In this document: positions 1 to 10,455 of the stretch, piece by piece
Layout of the letters: each line of letters begins with the position of its first letter
How positions within the stretch are numbered: the stretch's first letter is position 1
Assembly: GCA_018400335.1 (NCBI GenBank)
Contig: JAGYMT010000015.1
Coordinates: 1-13,548 of the forward strand
DNA: 13,548 nucleotides
Direction of reading: 5' to 3'
Origin: Kiritimatiellia bacterium
GTDB lineage: Bacteria; Verrucomicrobiota; Kiritimatiellia; JAAZAB01
Translations under genes and position numbers: made by a program
Notes under the pieces: generated by a model
What the model was told of the DNA's origin: nothing
Database searches by the model: none
Seen by the model: the letters and a program-made list of their open reading frames with translations, nothing else

Positions 1-3000
1 TTCGAGAAGCTGCCCGTGGGCGAGGATGTCACCTCCGCCCAGCTTGAGAACCGCGTGCTGAAAGAGGACGTGATTGACGTTGACTCGCAGGCGATTCTCG
101 GGCGCCGCTATGATCCCGTGACCAAGAGTCTTCTCAAGCAGATGGAGTCTTCCGGGTTCAATTCGGTTGATGTGGTGAACGCTTCGTGGGACAAGGGCAT
201 TTTCCTTCGTAACGTTCAGAAGGATCCGACGAATTCCGAGGAGGAAGCGCTGCGCGATATCTTCAAGAAGCTGCGCCCCGGCGATCCGCCCACTGTAAAC
301 AATGCCAGACAGATGCTCAAGAACCTGTTTTTCGATCCGCGCCGTTTCGACCTCGGCAGGGTGGGGCGTTACAAGATCAACCAGAAGCTGGGTCTGAAGA
401 AGGAGAAGAACCTTCGCGCTCTGGATGACGAGGATATCGTTGTGGCGCTGCGCTACCTCATCAATCTCTTCCACGGCGAGGGCATGATTGACGACATAGA
501 TCATCTCGGCAGCCGCCGTGTCAGGACGGTCGGAGAGCTGATCGAGAACCAGTGCCGGCTTGGTCTTGCGCGTACCCAGAAAACCCTCAGGGAGCGCATG
601 GTGTTCATTGATTCCTCGGTGGAGAAGGTGACGCCTCAGCGGTTAATCAATCCGAAGTCGCTTTCCGCTTCCGTTCAGGATTTCTTCACGCGGAGCCAGT
701 TGAGCCAGTTCATGGACCAGACCAACCCGCTTTCCGAGCTGACTCACAAGCGGCGTTTGAGCGCGCTGGGCCCGGGCGGGTTGAGCCGCGAGCGGGCCGG
801 TTTCGAGGTTCGTGACGTGCACAGCAGCCACTATGGCAGGATATGCCCCATTGAGACGCCGGAAGGTCCGAACATCGGTCTGATATCCTACCTGAGCACC
901 TATGCCAGGGTTAATGAATTCGGTTTCCTCGAGACCCCGTACAGGAAGGTTGATAATGGGAGGGTTACCGAAGATGTGGTCTACATGTCCGCAGACCAGG
1001 AGGAGCAATATGTAATCGCCCAGGCCAACGCGCAGGTTGACGAGAAGGGCCGCTTTGTTCGGGATATGGTGTCGGTTCGCCATCGCGGCGATTTCCTCCA
1101 GAAGCCGAAGGAGAGCGTGCAGTTCATAGATTCCTCGCCGAAGCAGGTCATCAGCGTGGCGTCGGGACTGATCCCGTTTCTTGAGCATAACGATGCGAAC
1201 CGCGCCCTGATGGGTTCCAATATGCTGCGCCAGGCCGTGCCGCTTCTGAAGCCCGAACCGCCTTTAGTCGCCACCGGTTTGGAAAAGAGGGTGGCCATGG
1301 ACTCGCGGTGCATGACGATTGCCGCGGAGCCGGGAAAGGTGGCATATGCAGACTCCTGCAAGATTGTTGTATCGCCCGACGGAACCGTGCCCCGCGACGG
1401 CAGCAAGGCGTGGGACAAGGCGCAGGTATACCAATTGAGAAAATTCAAGCGTTCCAACGCCGGCACCTGCATTAACCAGAAGCCGATCGTACGGGTCGGA
1501 GAGAAGGTGGTCAAGGGCAAGGTGCTTGCGGATGGACCCAGCACGTCGGAGGGCGAGCTGTCCCTCGGCAGGAACCTGCTTGTGGCCTTTATGCCGTGGT
1601 GCGGATATAATTTCGAGGACGCGATCGTCATCAGCGAGAACGTGGTGCGCGAGGATATGTTCACCTCGATACAGATCGAGAAGTTCGAGGTGAGCGCCCG
1701 CGACACAAAGCTCGGACCCGAGGAGATCACGCGCGATATCCCCAACATCGGCGAGGAAGCGCTCAGGAACCTGGGGCCGGACGGCGTGATCCGCGTGGGG
1801 GCGGAGGTTAAGCCCGGCGACATTCTTGTCGGAAAGGTCACCCCGAAGAGCGAGACCGAGCTCGCCCCCGAGGAGCGGCTCTTGAGGGCGATATTCGGCG
1901 AAAAGGCCGCGGACGTGCGCGATACATCCCTCACGGTGCCAAGCGGGACGTACGGGATCGTAATGGACATGACCGTATCTGCGCAGAAGAGCGTGTCGCG
2001 CGAGAAGATGTCCGCCAAGATGCGCCGCCAGCACGCGAAGCAGATTCAGGAGAGCTATAAGGAGAAGAAGCAGGAGCTGACGGAAACTCTCACGGACGCC
2101 TTGAGCAATATCCTCCTTGGCGAAAAGATCCCGCTGGACGTGGTTAACGCGGAGACCGGGGAGAAGATCATTCCCGGCAACAGGAAAATCACGAAGACTC
2201 TCTTGCGGAAGCTCGCGGCCGCGAGCGACCATATCGAGATTGATCCCAGCCCCATTCAGGTGAAGATCTACGGGATCATAAGCGAGTACGGAAATAAGTT
2301 CTCCGAGGTCGAGCATGACCGCGAACGGAACATGGACAGGATTTCGAGCGGCGACGGGATTGATGACGGCATCATTAAGCAGGTCAAGGTTTTCATCGCC
2401 AGCAAGAAGAGGCTGGAAGAGGGCGACAAGATGTCGGGCCGGCACGGTAACAAGGGCGTGGTGGCCCGGATCGTCAAGGATGAGGACATGCCGTTCCTGC
2501 CCGATGGCAGGGCCGTGGATATCATCCTGAACCCGCTTGGCGTGCCTTCGCGAATGAACGTCGGCCAGCTGCTGGAAACGCATCTCGGGTGGGTCTGCGG
2601 AAAGACGGGTATACGCGTTGCCACTCCCATCTTCGACGGTATTTCAGAGGAGCGCATCTGCGAACTGCACAGGGAGGCCGGCCTGTCGGAAACGGGCAAG
2701 ATGTCCCTCTATGACGGGCGCACGGGCGACCTGTTCGATCAGCAGGTGACTGTAGGCATGATGTACATACTCAAGCTGCACCACCTGGTGAGCGATAAGA
2801 TCCACGCGCGCGCGGTCGGTCCGTATTCTCTTGTGACCCAGCAGCCGCTCGGCGGAAAGGCGCAGCACGGCGGCCAGCGCTTCGGCGAGATGGAGGTGTG
2901 GGCGCTCGAAGCCTACTCGGCGGCGTTCGCGCTGCAGGAGATACTGACTGTCAAGAGCGACGACGTGGCCGGGCGGACCGCCATATACGAATCCATAGTG

Positions 3001-3126
3001 AAGGGCGAGAACGTGATCGAGCCGGGCATGCCCGAATCGTTCAACGTGCTGGTTAAGGAGATGCAGAATCTCGGGCTGGACGTGCGGCTTAACAAGTCCC
3101 ATGCGGCGGAACCGGAGATCGTGTAA
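1..3126 (+). CDS. rpoB: DNA-directed RNA polymerase subunit beta (5' partial)
   Basis: Beta subunit of RNA polymerase, forming one side of the active-site cleft in the core enzyme. The reading frame is open from base 1, so the gene is cut by the window edge; 1041 residues are visible, and by comparison with E. coli roughly the first 200-280 are missing. Visible landmarks, numbered from the first codon: the rifampicin-pocket segment [20 protein letters not shown] from about residue 232, followed by [11 protein letters not shown]; the fork/D-loop motif [24 protein letters not shown]; the two active-site lysines in [14 protein letters not shown] (K810 and K818, matching E. coli K1065 and K1073); and the C-terminal [12 protein letters not shown], which packs on beta'. 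The rifampicin positions corresponding to E. coli D516, H526, R529 and S531 are wild type; N518 is Thr. The stop TAA is 20 bases before the preferred rpoC start. Identity is certain; only the 5' end is missing. Confidence 0.98.
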   Translation, partial: FEKLPVGEDVTSAQLENRVLKEDVIDVDSQAILGRRYDPVTKSLLKQMESSGFNSVDVVNASWDKGIFLRNVQKDPTNSEEEALRDIFKKLRPGDPPTVNNARQMLKNLFFDPRRFDLGRVGRYKINQKLGLKKEKNLRALDDEDIVVALRYLINLFHGEGMIDDIDHLGSRRVRTVGELIENQCRLGLARTQKTLRERMVFIDSSVEKVTPQRLINPKSLSASVQDFFTRSQLSQFMDQTNPLSELTHKRRLSALGPGGLSRERAGFEVRDVHSSHYGRICPIETPEGPNIGLISYLSTYARVNEFGFLETPYRKVDNGRVTEDVVYMSADQEEQYVIAQANAQVDEKGRFVRDMVSVRHRGDFLQKPKESVQFIDSSPKQVISVASGLIPFLEHNDANRALMGSNMLRQAVPLLKPEPPLVATGLEKRVAMDSRCMTIAAEPGKVAYADSCKIVVSPDGTVPRDGSKAWDKAQVYQLRKFKRSNAGTCINQKPIVRVGEKVVKGKVLADGPSTSEGELSLGRNLLVAFMPWCGYNFEDAIVISENVVREDMFTSIQIEKFEVSARDTKLGPEEITRDIPNIGEEALRNLGPDGVIRVGAEVKPGDILVGKVTPKSETELAPEERLLRAIFGEKAADVRDTSLTVPSGTYGIVMDMTVSAQKSVSREKMSAKMRRQHAKQIQESYKEKKQELTETLTDALSNILLGEKIPLDVVNAETGEKIIPGNRKITKTLLRKLAAASDHIEIDPSPIQVKIYGIISEYGNKFSEVEHDRERNMDRISSGDGIDDGIIKQVKVFIASKKRLEEGDKMSGRHGNKGVVARIVKDEDMPFLPDGRAVDIILNPLGVPSRMNVGQLLETHLGWVCGKTGIRVATPIFDGISEERICELHREAGLSETGKMSLYDGRTGDLFDQQVTVGMMYILKLHHLVSDKIHARAVGPYSLVTQQPLGGKAQHGGQRFGEMEVWALEAYSAAFALQEILTVKSDDVAGRTAIYESIVKGENVIEPGMPESFNVLVKEMQNLGLDVRLNKSHAAEPEIV

Positions 3127-3134
3127 CTTTGTCT

Positions 3135-3142
3135 GGGGAGGT
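3135..3142 (+). promoter_or_regulatory. Shine-Dalgarno site that sets the rpoC start
   Basis: GGGGAGGT lies 4 bases before GTG at 3147. This near-perfect anti-16S match makes GTG 3147 the likely rpoC start. The upstream in-frame TTG at 3129 has no such site, and starting there would place this ribosome-binding sequence inside the coding region. Confidence 0.85.
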
Positions 3143-3146
3143 AATC

Positions 3147-6100
3147 GTGGAGACTATTTACGATAGAAGAAACGCGGAAGTCACCAAGAAGCTTGACTTC
3201 GACTGCGTTGATATAAGGTTGGCCTCGCCGGAAACAATTCGCTCGTGGAGTTGCGGCGAGGTCAAGAACCCCGAAACCATAAATTACCGGACCTACAAGC
3301 CGGAGCGCGGCGGGCTCTTCTGCGAACGCATTTTCGGTCCTCAGAAGGACTGGGAATGCAGTTGCGGCAAGTACAAGCGGATCAAGCACAAGGGCGTTAT
3401 ATGCGACAGGTGCGGCGTGGAGGTGACTCTGTCGCGCGTGCGCCGCGAGCGCATGGCGCACATTGACCTGGCCGTGCCCGTTTCCCACATATGGTTTTTC
3501 AAGTGCACTCCCAGCAGGCTCGGGCTCGTGCTGGACATGACGGCGAAGAGTCTTGAGCGGATCATCTATTATGAGGACTACGTGGTGGTGGATCCGAAGG
3601 ATACGCCGCTCAAGGAGAAACAGGTTCTCAAGGAGGAGGAATACCGCGAGGCCAGGGAGCAGTATGGCGACGATTTCATGGCCAAGATGGGAGCCGAGGC
3701 GCTTTCCGACCTGATGAAGAGAATGGACATCGAGGGCGTGATGAAGGAACTCGAGGAGCAGATGGCGGCCACGCGCAGCAAGCAGACCCGCAAAAAGCTT
3801 GCCAAGCGCATGAAGCTGATGGAGAACCTGCGACTCCAGAAAATGCGGCCCGAGTGGATGATATTGGAAGTGCTGCCCGTTATTCCGCCCGACCTTCGTC
3901 CGCTCGTTCCGCTCGAGGGAGGCCGTTTCGCCACTTCCGACCTGAACGATCTTTACAGGCGGGTCATTAATCGTAATAAGCGGCTCAAGAACCTTCTGCT
4001 GCTCAAAACACCCGACGTCATAATACGCAATGAAAAGCGGATGCTTCAGGAAGCGGTTGACGCTCTTCTCGATAACGGCAGGCACGGCCGCCCGGTCACG
4101 GGCTCAGGAAACCGCCCGCTCAAGTCTCTGAGCGATATGCTCAAGGGCAAGCAGGGCCGTTTCAGGCAGAACCTGCTTGGAAAACGCGTTGACTATTCCG
4201 GACGCTCGGTCATCGTGGTGGGCCCGGAACTGGCGCTTCACCAATGCGGGCTGCCAAAGAAGATGGCGCTCGTCCTGTTCGAGCCGTTCATAATCCGAAA
4301 GCTCAAGCAGCGCGGCATCGTCCATACAGTGCGCAGCGCCAAGAAGATGATCGAGAGCCAGACCGACGCCGTGTGGGATGCTCTCGATGAGGTCATCAAT
4401 GGCAAGACCGTCCTGTTGAACAGGGCGCCCACGCTGCACCGTCTGAGCGTTCAGGCATTCGAGCCCGTTCTGATAGAGGGCGACGCCATCCAGATACATC
4501 CGCTTGTCTGCACGGCGTTCAACGCCGATTTCGACGGCGACCAGATGGCTGTTCACGTGCCGCTCTCGATCGAGGCTCAGCTGGAGGCCAGGCTGCTGAT
4601 GCTCTCCACGAGGAACCTTTTTGCTCCGTCCAGCGGCCGCCCGATACTGAACCCCACGCAGGATATCGCGCTCGGGGTGTACTACCTGACGATAGACAGG
4701 GGCGGGCTCGTCCCCGACCAGCCGCATTCGAGCGACAAGAAGCCGGCGGCGCACCTTCCGATTTTCGGGGACGTGGAAGAGGTGCAGTACGCCTACGACA
4801 TGGGGCAGGTCAAAGTGCATACTCCCGTTCGCTTTCGTAACCCGGATTACAAGGCGGAGACGTCCGGCGGCAAGCCCGATCAGCATATTATTGTTACGAC
4901 CGTCGGGCGTGTGTTTTTCAATTCCGTGTTTCCTCGGGCGCTCGGTTTTATCAACGATACGGTCTCGAAGAAGCTTCTTGGAACAATTATAAGCCGCTGC
5001 TATCACGTTTCCGGCCAGGACGAGACCGTTCTCGTTCTCGACCGGCTGAAGAATCTCGGCTTCAAGTTTGCCACGCTGGCCGGCATATCCGTCGGGCTGG
5101 TTGATATGCTTACTCCCGTGGAGAAGGACTCCATTATCGAGTCGGCCCACAAGCAGATAGCGGAGGTGGACAAGCAGTATAAGATGGGCGTCATCACGGA
5201 AGGCGAGCGGTATAACAAGGTCATTGACATATGGACCCGCGCCACCGATGAGACGGGCAACAGCATGTTCGAGGCAATGCGCAAGAACGAGGGCATGGGC
5301 GATCCGAACCCGATGTTCATGATGGTGGATTCCGGCGCGCGCGGAAGCCGTCAGCAAATCCGGCACGTGGCCGGTATGCGCGGTCTCATGGCGAAGCCGT
5401 CCGGCGAGATCATTGAGCAGCCGATCATCTCCAATCTCAGGAGCGGGTTGAGTGTGCTGGAGTATTTCATAAGCACGCACGGCGCGCGCAAGGGACTTGC
5501 TGATACGGCGCTCAAAACGGCCGATGCGGGCTACCTCACGCGCAAGCTTGTTGACGTTGCTCAGGACGTTATCATCACCGAGCAGGACTGCAACACGCTG
5601 AACGGAATAGAGATCAGCGCGATCAGCGGCGTTGTTGAAATCCCGCTCAGCTTCCGCATAACGGGGCGTACGACGATAGAGGACATCAAGGATCCGGCGA
5701 CCGGCGAAGTGATCGTGGCCGCGGGCCAGGATATTGGAGGCGCTCAGGCCGAGCGCATCGAGAAGGCCGGAATAGAGCAGGTCAGGATTCGCAGCGTGCT
5801 CACTTGCGAGACGCGGCGCGGCGCGTGCGCGAAGTGCTACGGCAGAGACCTCACGACCGATCGTTCCGTTGAACTCGGAACAGCAGTCGGAATCATAGCG
5901 GCCCAGTCCATCGGCGAGCCCGGCACGCAGCTGACCATGCGCACATTCCACATCGGCGGCGCGGCGAGCTCGGCGGCCGTGCAGACACAGATCGCCACAA
6001 AGGCTCCCGGCACGGTTCACTACGAGGACGTCCGCATGATCAAGAATGCAGACGAACAGAGCATCGTCCTCAATAAGAACGGCAGCGCCGTGATCAGAAA

Positions 6101-7337
6101 CAGCCAAGGGCAGGAAATCGAGAGGCACAAGCTCGTCATGGGTTCGCTGATTTTGGCGGACGAAGGAGCGCAGGTCACGAAGGGTCAGGTCTTCGTGAAG
6201 TGGGAACCGCACAGTGTTCCCATCATAGCCGAGCAGTCGGGCGTGGTGTCGTTCCATGACTTTGTGGAAAACGTGTCAATCAAGTACGAGGTTGATGCGA
6301 TGACCGGGTTCAAGGGAATGACGATTCTCGAGTACAGGGAGAGCCTGCACCCGCAGATCATGCTGAAGGACAAGAAAAGCAAGGCCGTGCTGGGCAAGTA
6401 CAGCCTGCCCGTTCGCGCGAACGTTATAGTGCCCGACGGCACGGAGGTCCGGGCGGGAACCGTGCTGGCGAAGATGCCGCGCAAGGAGGCCAAGACGAAG
6501 GACATCACCGGCGGCCTGCCGAGAGTTGCGGAACTCTTCGAGGCGCGGCGTCCGAAGGATGCCGCGGAAATCGCGAGGATCGCCGGCACCGTTTCATTCG
6601 GCGGAGTGCAGCGCGGATCGAGGCGCCTGGTGGTCAAGGATGTCGTGACCGGGGCGGAGGAGGAACACGTCATTCCCCTCGGTAAACACATCCTCGCTTT
6701 TGAGGGAGATTACGTGCAGAAGGGCGAGCCTCTTACCGAGGGTCCGATAGTGCCGCAGGAAGTTCTCGATGTCTGCGGGCCGCAGGAGCTCCAGGCGTAT
6801 CTCGTCAACGAGGTACAGGAGGTATACAGGCTGCAGGGCGTGGAAATCAACGATAAGCACATCGAGATAATCGTGCGGCAGATGCTGAAAAAAGTTCGCA
6901 TCACTCATTCGGGTGACACGGAATTTCTCTGGGGCGAATTGGTGGACAAGAACAGGTTCCAGGAAATCAACCAGCAGGCGATGGTTGAGGGTAAGCGTCC
7001 GGCGGAGGCGGCGCCGGCGCTGCTTGGGGTCACGAAGGCTTCGATCGAAACGGAGAGTTTCATCTCCGCCGCTTCGTTCCAGGATACCACGCGCGTGCTG
7101 ACGGAGGCCGCGACGCTGGGCAAACGCGATCAGTTGTACGGCTTCAAGGAGAATGTCATCATGGGGCATCTCATTCCGGCCGGCGTCGGTTTTCCGTCCA
7201 ACAAGAATATCAAACTGGTGGCGCTTTGTGATCCGATTCCGGAAGAGGAACACGAGACTGCCGAGGCGAAGGTCGCGGCGGTGTTCGGAGTCGCACCTGA
7301 AGCCGAGGTTGCGGCAGAGGATGCCGAAAGTAAGTAA
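3147..7337 (+). CDS. rpoC: DNA-directed RNA polymerase subunit beta'
   Basis: Largest subunit of RNA polymerase, carrying the catalytic Mg2+ site. Starting at GTG 3147 it is 1396 residues, near the 1407 of E. coli. The N-terminal zinc site is C71, C73, C86 and C89 (ECSCG...ICDRCG). The catalytic loop NADFDGD is at 459-465, and the second zinc site is C815, C887, C894 and C897. The trigger loop contains TMRTFHIGG (R932, H935). About 170 residues then separate it from [10 protein letters not shown] at about 1118; this matches the SI3 insertion of E. coli-type enzymes and is absent from the ~1200-residue Bacillus form. The C-terminal part has [18 protein letters not shown] and [18 protein letters not shown], then an acidic Ala/Glu-rich tail of about 30 residues. 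It follows rpoB by 20 bases and is almost certainly cotranscribed. An alternative TTG start at 3129 would add six residues. No active-site residue is missing. Confidence 0.98.
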   Translation: METIYDRRNAEVTKKLDFDCVDIRLASPETIRSWSCGEVKNPETINYRTYKPERGGLFCERIFGPQKDWECSCGKYKRIKHKGVICDRCGVEVTLSRVRRERMAHIDLAVPVSHIWFFKCTPSRLGLVLDMTAKSLERIIYYEDYVVVDPKDTPLKEKQVLKEEEYREAREQYGDDFMAKMGAEALSDLMKRMDIEGVMKELEEQMAATRSKQTRKKLAKRMKLMENLRLQKMRPEWMILEVLPVIPPDLRPLVPLEGGRFATSDLNDLYRRVINRNKRLKNLLLLKTPDVIIRNEKRMLQEAVDALLDNGRHGRPVTGSGNRPLKSLSDMLKGKQGRFRQNLLGKRVDYSGRSVIVVGPELALHQCGLPKKMALVLFEPFIIRKLKQRGIVHTVRSAKKMIESQTDAVWDALDEVINGKTVLLNRAPTLHRLSVQAFEPVLIEGDAIQIHPLVCTAFNADFDGDQMAVHVPLSIEAQLEARLLMLSTRNLFAPSSGRPILNPTQDIALGVYYLTIDRGGLVPDQPHSSDKKPAAHLPIFGDVEEVQYAYDMGQVKVHTPVRFRNPDYKAETSGGKPDQHIIVTTVGRVFFNSVFPRALGFINDTVSKKLLGTIISRCYHVSGQDETVLVLDRLKNLGFKFATLAGISVGLVDMLTPVEKDSIIESAHKQIAEVDKQYKMGVITEGERYNKVIDIWTRATDETGNSMFEAMRKNEGMGDPNPMFMMVDSGARGSRQQIRHVAGMRGLMAKPSGEIIEQPIISNLRSGLSVLEYFISTHGARKGLADTALKTADAGYLTRKLVDVAQDVIITEQDCNTLNGIEISAISGVVEIPLSFRITGRTTIEDIKDPATGEVIVAAGQDIGGAQAERIEKAGIEQVRIRSVLTCETRRGACAKCYGRDLTTDRSVELGTAVGIIAAQSIGEPGTQLTMRTFHIGGAASSAAVQTQIATKAPGTVHYEDVRMIKNADEQSIVLNKNGSAVIRNSQGQEIERHKLVMGSLILADEGAQVTKGQVFVKWEPHSVPIIAEQSGVVSFHDFVENVSIKYEVDAMTGFKGMTILEYRESLHPQIMLKDKKSKAVLGKYSLPVRANVIVPDGTEVRAGTVLAKMPRKEAKTKDITGGLPRVAELFEARRPKDAAEIARIAGTVSFGGVQRGSRRLVVKDVVTGAEEEHVIPLGKHILAFEGDYVQKGEPLTEGPIVPQEVLDVCGPQELQAYLVNEVQEVYRLQGVEINDKHIEIIVRQMLKKVRITHSGDTEFLWGELVDKNRFQEINQQAMVEGKRPAEAAPALLGVTKASIETESFISAASFQDTTRVLTEAATLGKRDQLYGFKENVIMGHLIPAGVGFPSNKNIKLVALCDPIPEEEHETAEAKVAAVFGVAPEAEVAAEDAESK

Positions 7338-7426
7338 TTTTATTTTTTTACGAAAGACACTTGCGTTTGTGATTTTGTGTTGTTAAGTTTTCTGCTTTTA
7401 TAACTGATGGGAGGGGTTGGGAAAAT
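7338..7426 (+). other. rpoC-rpsL intergenic spacer, AT-rich
   Basis: This 89-base gap is the longest non-coding stretch between genes in the window and is strikingly T-rich compared with the surrounding coding DNA (for example 7338-7349, nearly all T). It ends with the rpsL ribosome-binding site, GGGAGGGG at 7409-7416, about 10 bases before the ATG. A TATAAC hexamer at 7399-7404 with a poor upstream TTGTGT (7375-7380, 18-base spacing) is the only promoter-like pair I find, and it is unconvincing. A short hairpin in the end of rpoC (CGGCA 7312-7316, TGCCG 7322-7326) stands about 11 bases before the T run, too far for a standard intrinsic terminator. The gap may divide rpoBC from the ribosomal genes, or only separate two parts of one transcript. 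Confidence 0.6.
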
Positions 7427-7804
7427 ATGCCGACTATAAATCAGCTTGTGAGGTCGGGGCGGAAGGCGATAAAGTCGAGAACGAAATCTCCCGCTTTGAG
7501 CCGCTGTCCGCAGAGGCGGGGCGTGTGCCTTGCGGTGCGCGTGCTGACACCAAAGAAACCGAACTCGGCGCTGCGCAAGGTTGCGAGGGTCCGCCTGACC
7601 AACGGGCAGGAGATTACGGCCTACATTCCCGGGGTTGGGCATAATCTGCAGGAGCACAGCATTGTCCTCGTGCGCGGCGGACGCGTTAAGGATCTGCCGG
7701 GTGTTCGTTATCACATTGTGCGAGGGACGCTGGACAGCGTCGGAGTTGAAGGCAGGCGGCGCGGCCGTTCGAAGTATGGCGCAAAACGTCCTAAGAGCGA
7801 TTGA
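7427..7804 (+). CDS. rpsL: 30S ribosomal protein S12
   Basis: S12 sits at the decoding centre of the 30S subunit and helps set translational accuracy. The 125 residues match the usual family length, and the family blocks are intact: N-terminal [59 protein letters not shown] and C-terminal [10 protein letters not shown]43 and K88, the classic streptomycin-resistance positions, are wild type. D89, the residue that RimO methylthiolates in E. coli, is present. ATG at 7427 is supported by GGGAGGGG at 7409-7416 and by alignment of the N-terminus with the family. It is the first ribosomal gene after the AT-rich spacer and begins the rpsL-rpsG-fusA order. Its stop overlaps the ribosome-binding site of rpsG. 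Confidence 0.98.
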   Translation: MPTINQLVRSGRKAIKSRTKSPALSRCPQRRGVCLAVRVLTPKKPNSALRKVARVRLTNGQEITAYIPGVGHNLQEHSIVLVRGGRVKDLPGVRYHIVRGTLDSVGVEGRRRGRSKYGAKRPKSD

Positions 7805-7813
7805 GGTCACGTA

Positions 7814-8284
7814 ATGGCAAGAAGACACAGAGCTGAAGTCCGGCAACTGATTCCGGATTTGAAATACGATAACAAGCTCCTTGCGCGTCTGATAAATGAC
7901 GTCATGGGCAACGGAAAGAAAACGATTGCCGAATCCATTGTGTACGGCATGCTCGACATCATCAAGGAACAGAGCAAGGAAGATCCGCTTGAGGTGTTGA
8001 TTCGATCAATCGAGAATATCAAGCCGAAGGTGGAGGTGCGTTCCAGGCGGGTGGGCGGAATGACCTATCAGGTGCCCGTGGAAGTCGGCACGGATCGTCA
8101 GCTCGCGCTGGCGATCAGGTGGCTGCTTCAGTTTGCGCGGGACCGTAAGGCTGTTTCCATGAAGAAGGCACTGGCCTTTGAAGTGCTGGATGCTTTTAAG
8201 AACGAGGGAAACGCGACAAGGAAGAGGGACGATACCCACAAGATGGCGCAGGCCAACAAGGCCTTTGCTCACTACAAGTGGTAG
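7814..8284 (+). CDS. rpsG: 30S ribosomal protein S7
   Basis: S7 nucleates assembly of the 30S head by binding the 3' major domain of 16S rRNA, near the E site and mRNA exit. The 156 residues are normal for the family. The diagnostic core is [19 protein letters not shown] (about residues 75-93), and the C-terminus NKAFAHYKW is also typical. The N-terminus MARRHRAEV begins cleanly at ATG 7814, with GAGGT at 7803-7807 as ribosome-binding site; this site overlaps the rpsL stop codon, so the two genes are probably translationally coupled. The gap to rpsL is only 9 bases, leaving no room for the roughly 100-base rpsL-rpsG spacer in which E. coli S7 represses its own operon. That form of feedback is therefore absent or located elsewhere. 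Confidence 0.98.
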   Translation: MARRHRAEVRQLIPDLKYDNKLLARLINDVMGNGKKTIAESIVYGMLDIIKEQSKEDPLEVLIRSIENIKPKVEVRSRRVGGMTYQVPVEVGTDRQLALAIRWLLQFARDRKAVSMKKALAFEVLDAFKNEGNATRKRDDTHKMAQANKAFAHYKW

Positions 8285-8313
8285 GGCGTTCGCTGTTCCG
8301 GAACACGAGATCA

Positions 8314-10446
8314 ATGGCGGCAGTTTTGAAAAATCAGAAAAAAGCCCCTTCATCCGGGTTGGAGTCGGCCGGCGAGCAGCAGGAGCGGCGGAGCCTCTCC
8401 CATATTCGCAATATCGGCATAATGGCCCATATTGATGCCGGCAAGACGACGATCACGGAACGGATTCTGTTCTATGCGGGGCGTCTTCACAGGATGGGCG
8501 AGGTTCACGACGGGACCGCGAAGATGGACTGGATGGTTCAGGAACAGGAGCGCGGAATCACCATCACAAGCGCGGCCGCCACCATTCAATGGAAGGGCCT
8601 CGATGTCAATATAATTGACACCCCGGGCCACGTGGATTTCACGGCCGAGGTCGAGCGCTCGCTCCGCGTGCTGGACGGCGCGGTTGCCGTGTTCTGCGGG
8701 GTCGGCGGTGTTCAACCGCAATCGGAGACCGTGTGGCATCAGGCGGACAAGTATAACGTTCCAAGGCTTGCTTTCGTCAACAAGATGGATCGCGCCGGGG
8801 CTGATTTCAAAAGGGTGATCAGTGATATCGGCGAAAAACTGGCCTGCTCACCGGTACCCATACAGATTCCATGGGGCGCGGAGGATAATTTCAAGGGCGT
8901 GATTGACTTGGTTACAATGAAGGCTGTTACTTTTGACCAGACTACCCAGGGCACGGCGATGCATGAATCGGGGATTCCGCCCGAGCTCGCGGTTGAGGCG
9001 GAAAAAGCGAGGGCCGCGCTTATAGAGAAGGTCGCCGAGAACGATGAGGAAACGCTGGCGGCGTATCTCCTTAATCCCGACCTTTCAGTGGAGACGCTCA
9101 AGGCCGGTTTGAGAAGGGTAACCATACGCCGCGACCTTGTGCCCGTTCTTTGCGGAAGCGCTCTCAAGAACCATGGCGTCCAGTTGCTTGTTGACGCCGT
9201 TGTTGATTTCCTGCCTTCTCCGGATGATGTCCCCGCGGTTCGCGGCTTCAATCCCCAGACCGGGCAGGAAATGGAACGCAGCTCGTGCGATTCGGAGCTG
9301 CTCACCGCTCTCGCGTTCAAGGTGATGCATGACCGCTTCGTCGGGGAGCTGATTTACGTGCGCGTGTACGGCGGCGTGCTTCGGAAGGGTATGAACGTTT
9401 TTAACCCGCGCATGAAGAAGCGCGAACGCATTGCGCGCCTGATACGGATGAACGCGGATGAGCAGACCGAGGCGCAGTCGCTCGGCGCCGGTGAGATCGG
9501 CGCTATCGTGGGGATGAAGAATGTTGCCACGGGCGATACGCTCTGCTCGGAAAACCGCCCCGTAATGCTCGAGCGAATTCGTTTTCCGGAAACTGTCATG
9601 GATATGGCCATCGAGCCGAGGACGCAGGCCGACAGGGATGCCCTTAAAGAGGCCCTGCAGTGCGTCAGCAGGGAGGATCCGACGTTCAGGGTGCGGAACA
9701 ATCCGGATACAGGCCAGACATTGATAAGTGGAATGGGCGAATTGCACCTCGATATTATCAAGGACAGGCTTCTGCGCGAGTACAAGGTCAGTGCCAATGC
9801 CGGAGAGCCCACCGTGGCTTATCGCGAGACCGTGACGAAGCAGGCCGGCGGCGAGTACCTGTTTGATCGCGAGATAGGCGCAGGCAGACAGTTTGCCTTC
9901 ATACGCATCGAGCTCCATCCGCTCTCCCGCGGATCCGGCAATGCCGTGGAGATAGAGGTTTCTCCCGAGGAACTGCCGTCCGTTTTCAGGACGGCGGCGG
10001 AAGAGGGATTGAAGGACGGGATGGCCACCGGCGTGGTGGGTCACTTTGCGATGGTTGACCTCAAGGTTTCAGTGACGGGGGCCAGGTGGGATCAGGAAAG
10101 CTCCACCGAAGCCGCGTTCCGGACCGCCGCCGTGATGGCTTTTCGCGAAGCGGCAGGCTCCGCCTCGGCTGCGCTGCTTGAGCCGATCATGGCTGTTGAA
10201 ATCATAACGCCCGGCGAGTTCATGGGCGACATCATGGGTGATATAAATGCGCGCCGCGGAAAAATCAAGAGCATGAAGAGCGAGCCCCCGATGCAGATCA
10301 TATCGGCGTCGGTGCCGCTGGCCGAGCTGTTCGGCTATTCAACAGGGGTGCGCTCGCTCAGCAGGGGCAGGGCAAGCTATAGCATGGAGCCGGTGGCGTT
10401 CGAGATTGTGCCCGGGTCGGTTCAGGAAAAAATATTGAAACGGTAG
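8314..10446 (+). CDS. fusA: Elongation factor G (translational GTPase)
   Basis: Ribosomal translocase: on GTP hydrolysis it moves tRNA and mRNA, and with RRF it can recycle ribosomes. From ATG 8314 it has 710 residues, the usual size. The GTPase motifs are intact: AHIDAGKTT (38-46), RGITI (80-84), DTPGH (102-106), NKMD (156-159) and GSAL (281-284). Domain III has MGELHLDI, and domain V has [14 protein letters not shown] and [20 protein letters not shown]. About 30 residues precede the conserved [10 protein letters not shown], longer than the E. coli leader. Domain IV is odd: loop I reads [12 protein letters not shown] (about 519-530) where classical EF-G has KQSGGRGQYGHV, and loop II reads [11 protein letters not shown] (589-599) where it has GSYHDVDSSE, so the tip histidine appears to be Trp592. 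It could be a divergent sole EF-G or an EF-G2-like paralogue. The start is uncertain: no good ribosome-binding site is seen, and GTG 8278, overlapping rpsG, is possible. Confidence 0.95.
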   Translation: MAAVLKNQKKAPSSGLESAGEQQERRSLSHIRNIGIMAHIDAGKTTITERILFYAGRLHRMGEVHDGTAKMDWMVQEQERGITITSAAATIQWKGLDVNIIDTPGHVDFTAEVERSLRVLDGAVAVFCGVGGVQPQSETVWHQADKYNVPRLAFVNKMDRAGADFKRVISDIGEKLACSPVPIQIPWGAEDNFKGVIDLVTMKAVTFDQTTQGTAMHESGIPPELAVEAEKARAALIEKVAENDEETLAAYLLNPDLSVETLKAGLRRVTIRRDLVPVLCGSALKNHGVQLLVDAVVDFLPSPDDVPAVRGFNPQTGQEMERSSCDSELLTALAFKVMHDRFVGELIYVRVYGGVLRKGMNVFNPRMKKRERIARLIRMNADEQTEAQSLGAGEIGAIVGMKNVATGDTLCSENRPVMLERIRFPETVMDMAIEPRTQADRDALKEALQCVSREDPTFRVRNNPDTGQTLISGMGELHLDIIKDRLLREYKVSANAGEPTVAYRETVTKQAGGEYLFDREIGAGRQFAFIRIELHPLSRGSGNAVEIEVSPEELPSVFRTAAEEGLKDGMATGVVGHFAMVDLKVSVTGARWDQESSTEAAFRTAAVMAFREAAGSASAALLEPIMAVEIITPGEFMGDIMGDINARRGKIKSMKSEPPMQIISASVPLAELFGYSTGVRSLSRGRASYSMEPVAFEIVPGSVQEKILKR

Positions 10447-10455
10447 ATGTGTCCT

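Noticed and set aside
694..780. Possible rifampicin-resistance change: Thr at the position of E. coli RpoB N518
   Set aside because: The main resistance positions (D516, H526, S531 equivalents) are wild type, and the QTN form is, as I recall, natural in Chlamydia, which is rifampicin-sensitive. It is better read as a lineage marker.
3129..3146. TTG 3129 as rpoC start
   Set aside because: It would place the strong ribosome-binding site GGGGAGGT inside the gene; GTG 3147 has ideal spacing from that site.
4104..6257. 717-codon open frame on the - strand opposite rpoC
   Set aside because: It lies wholly inside the highly conserved rpoC coding region, shows no recognisable family and is rich in Arg, Leu, His and Ala, as expected from the complement of a G+C-rich gene. 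The shorter - strand open frames opposite rpoB, fusA and the ribosomal genes are rejected for the same reason.
7312..7350. Rho-independent terminator at the end of rpoC
   Set aside because: The stem is only 5 bp with a 5-base loop, and the T run begins about 11 bases after it rather than at its base; most of the gap is coding sequence and the stop codon.
7375..7404. Promoter TTGTGT-18-TATAAC upstream of rpsL
   Set aside because: The -35 matches only three of six bases, and a start about 7 bases after the -10 (about 7411) would fall inside the rpsL ribosome-binding site. Not listed as a feature.
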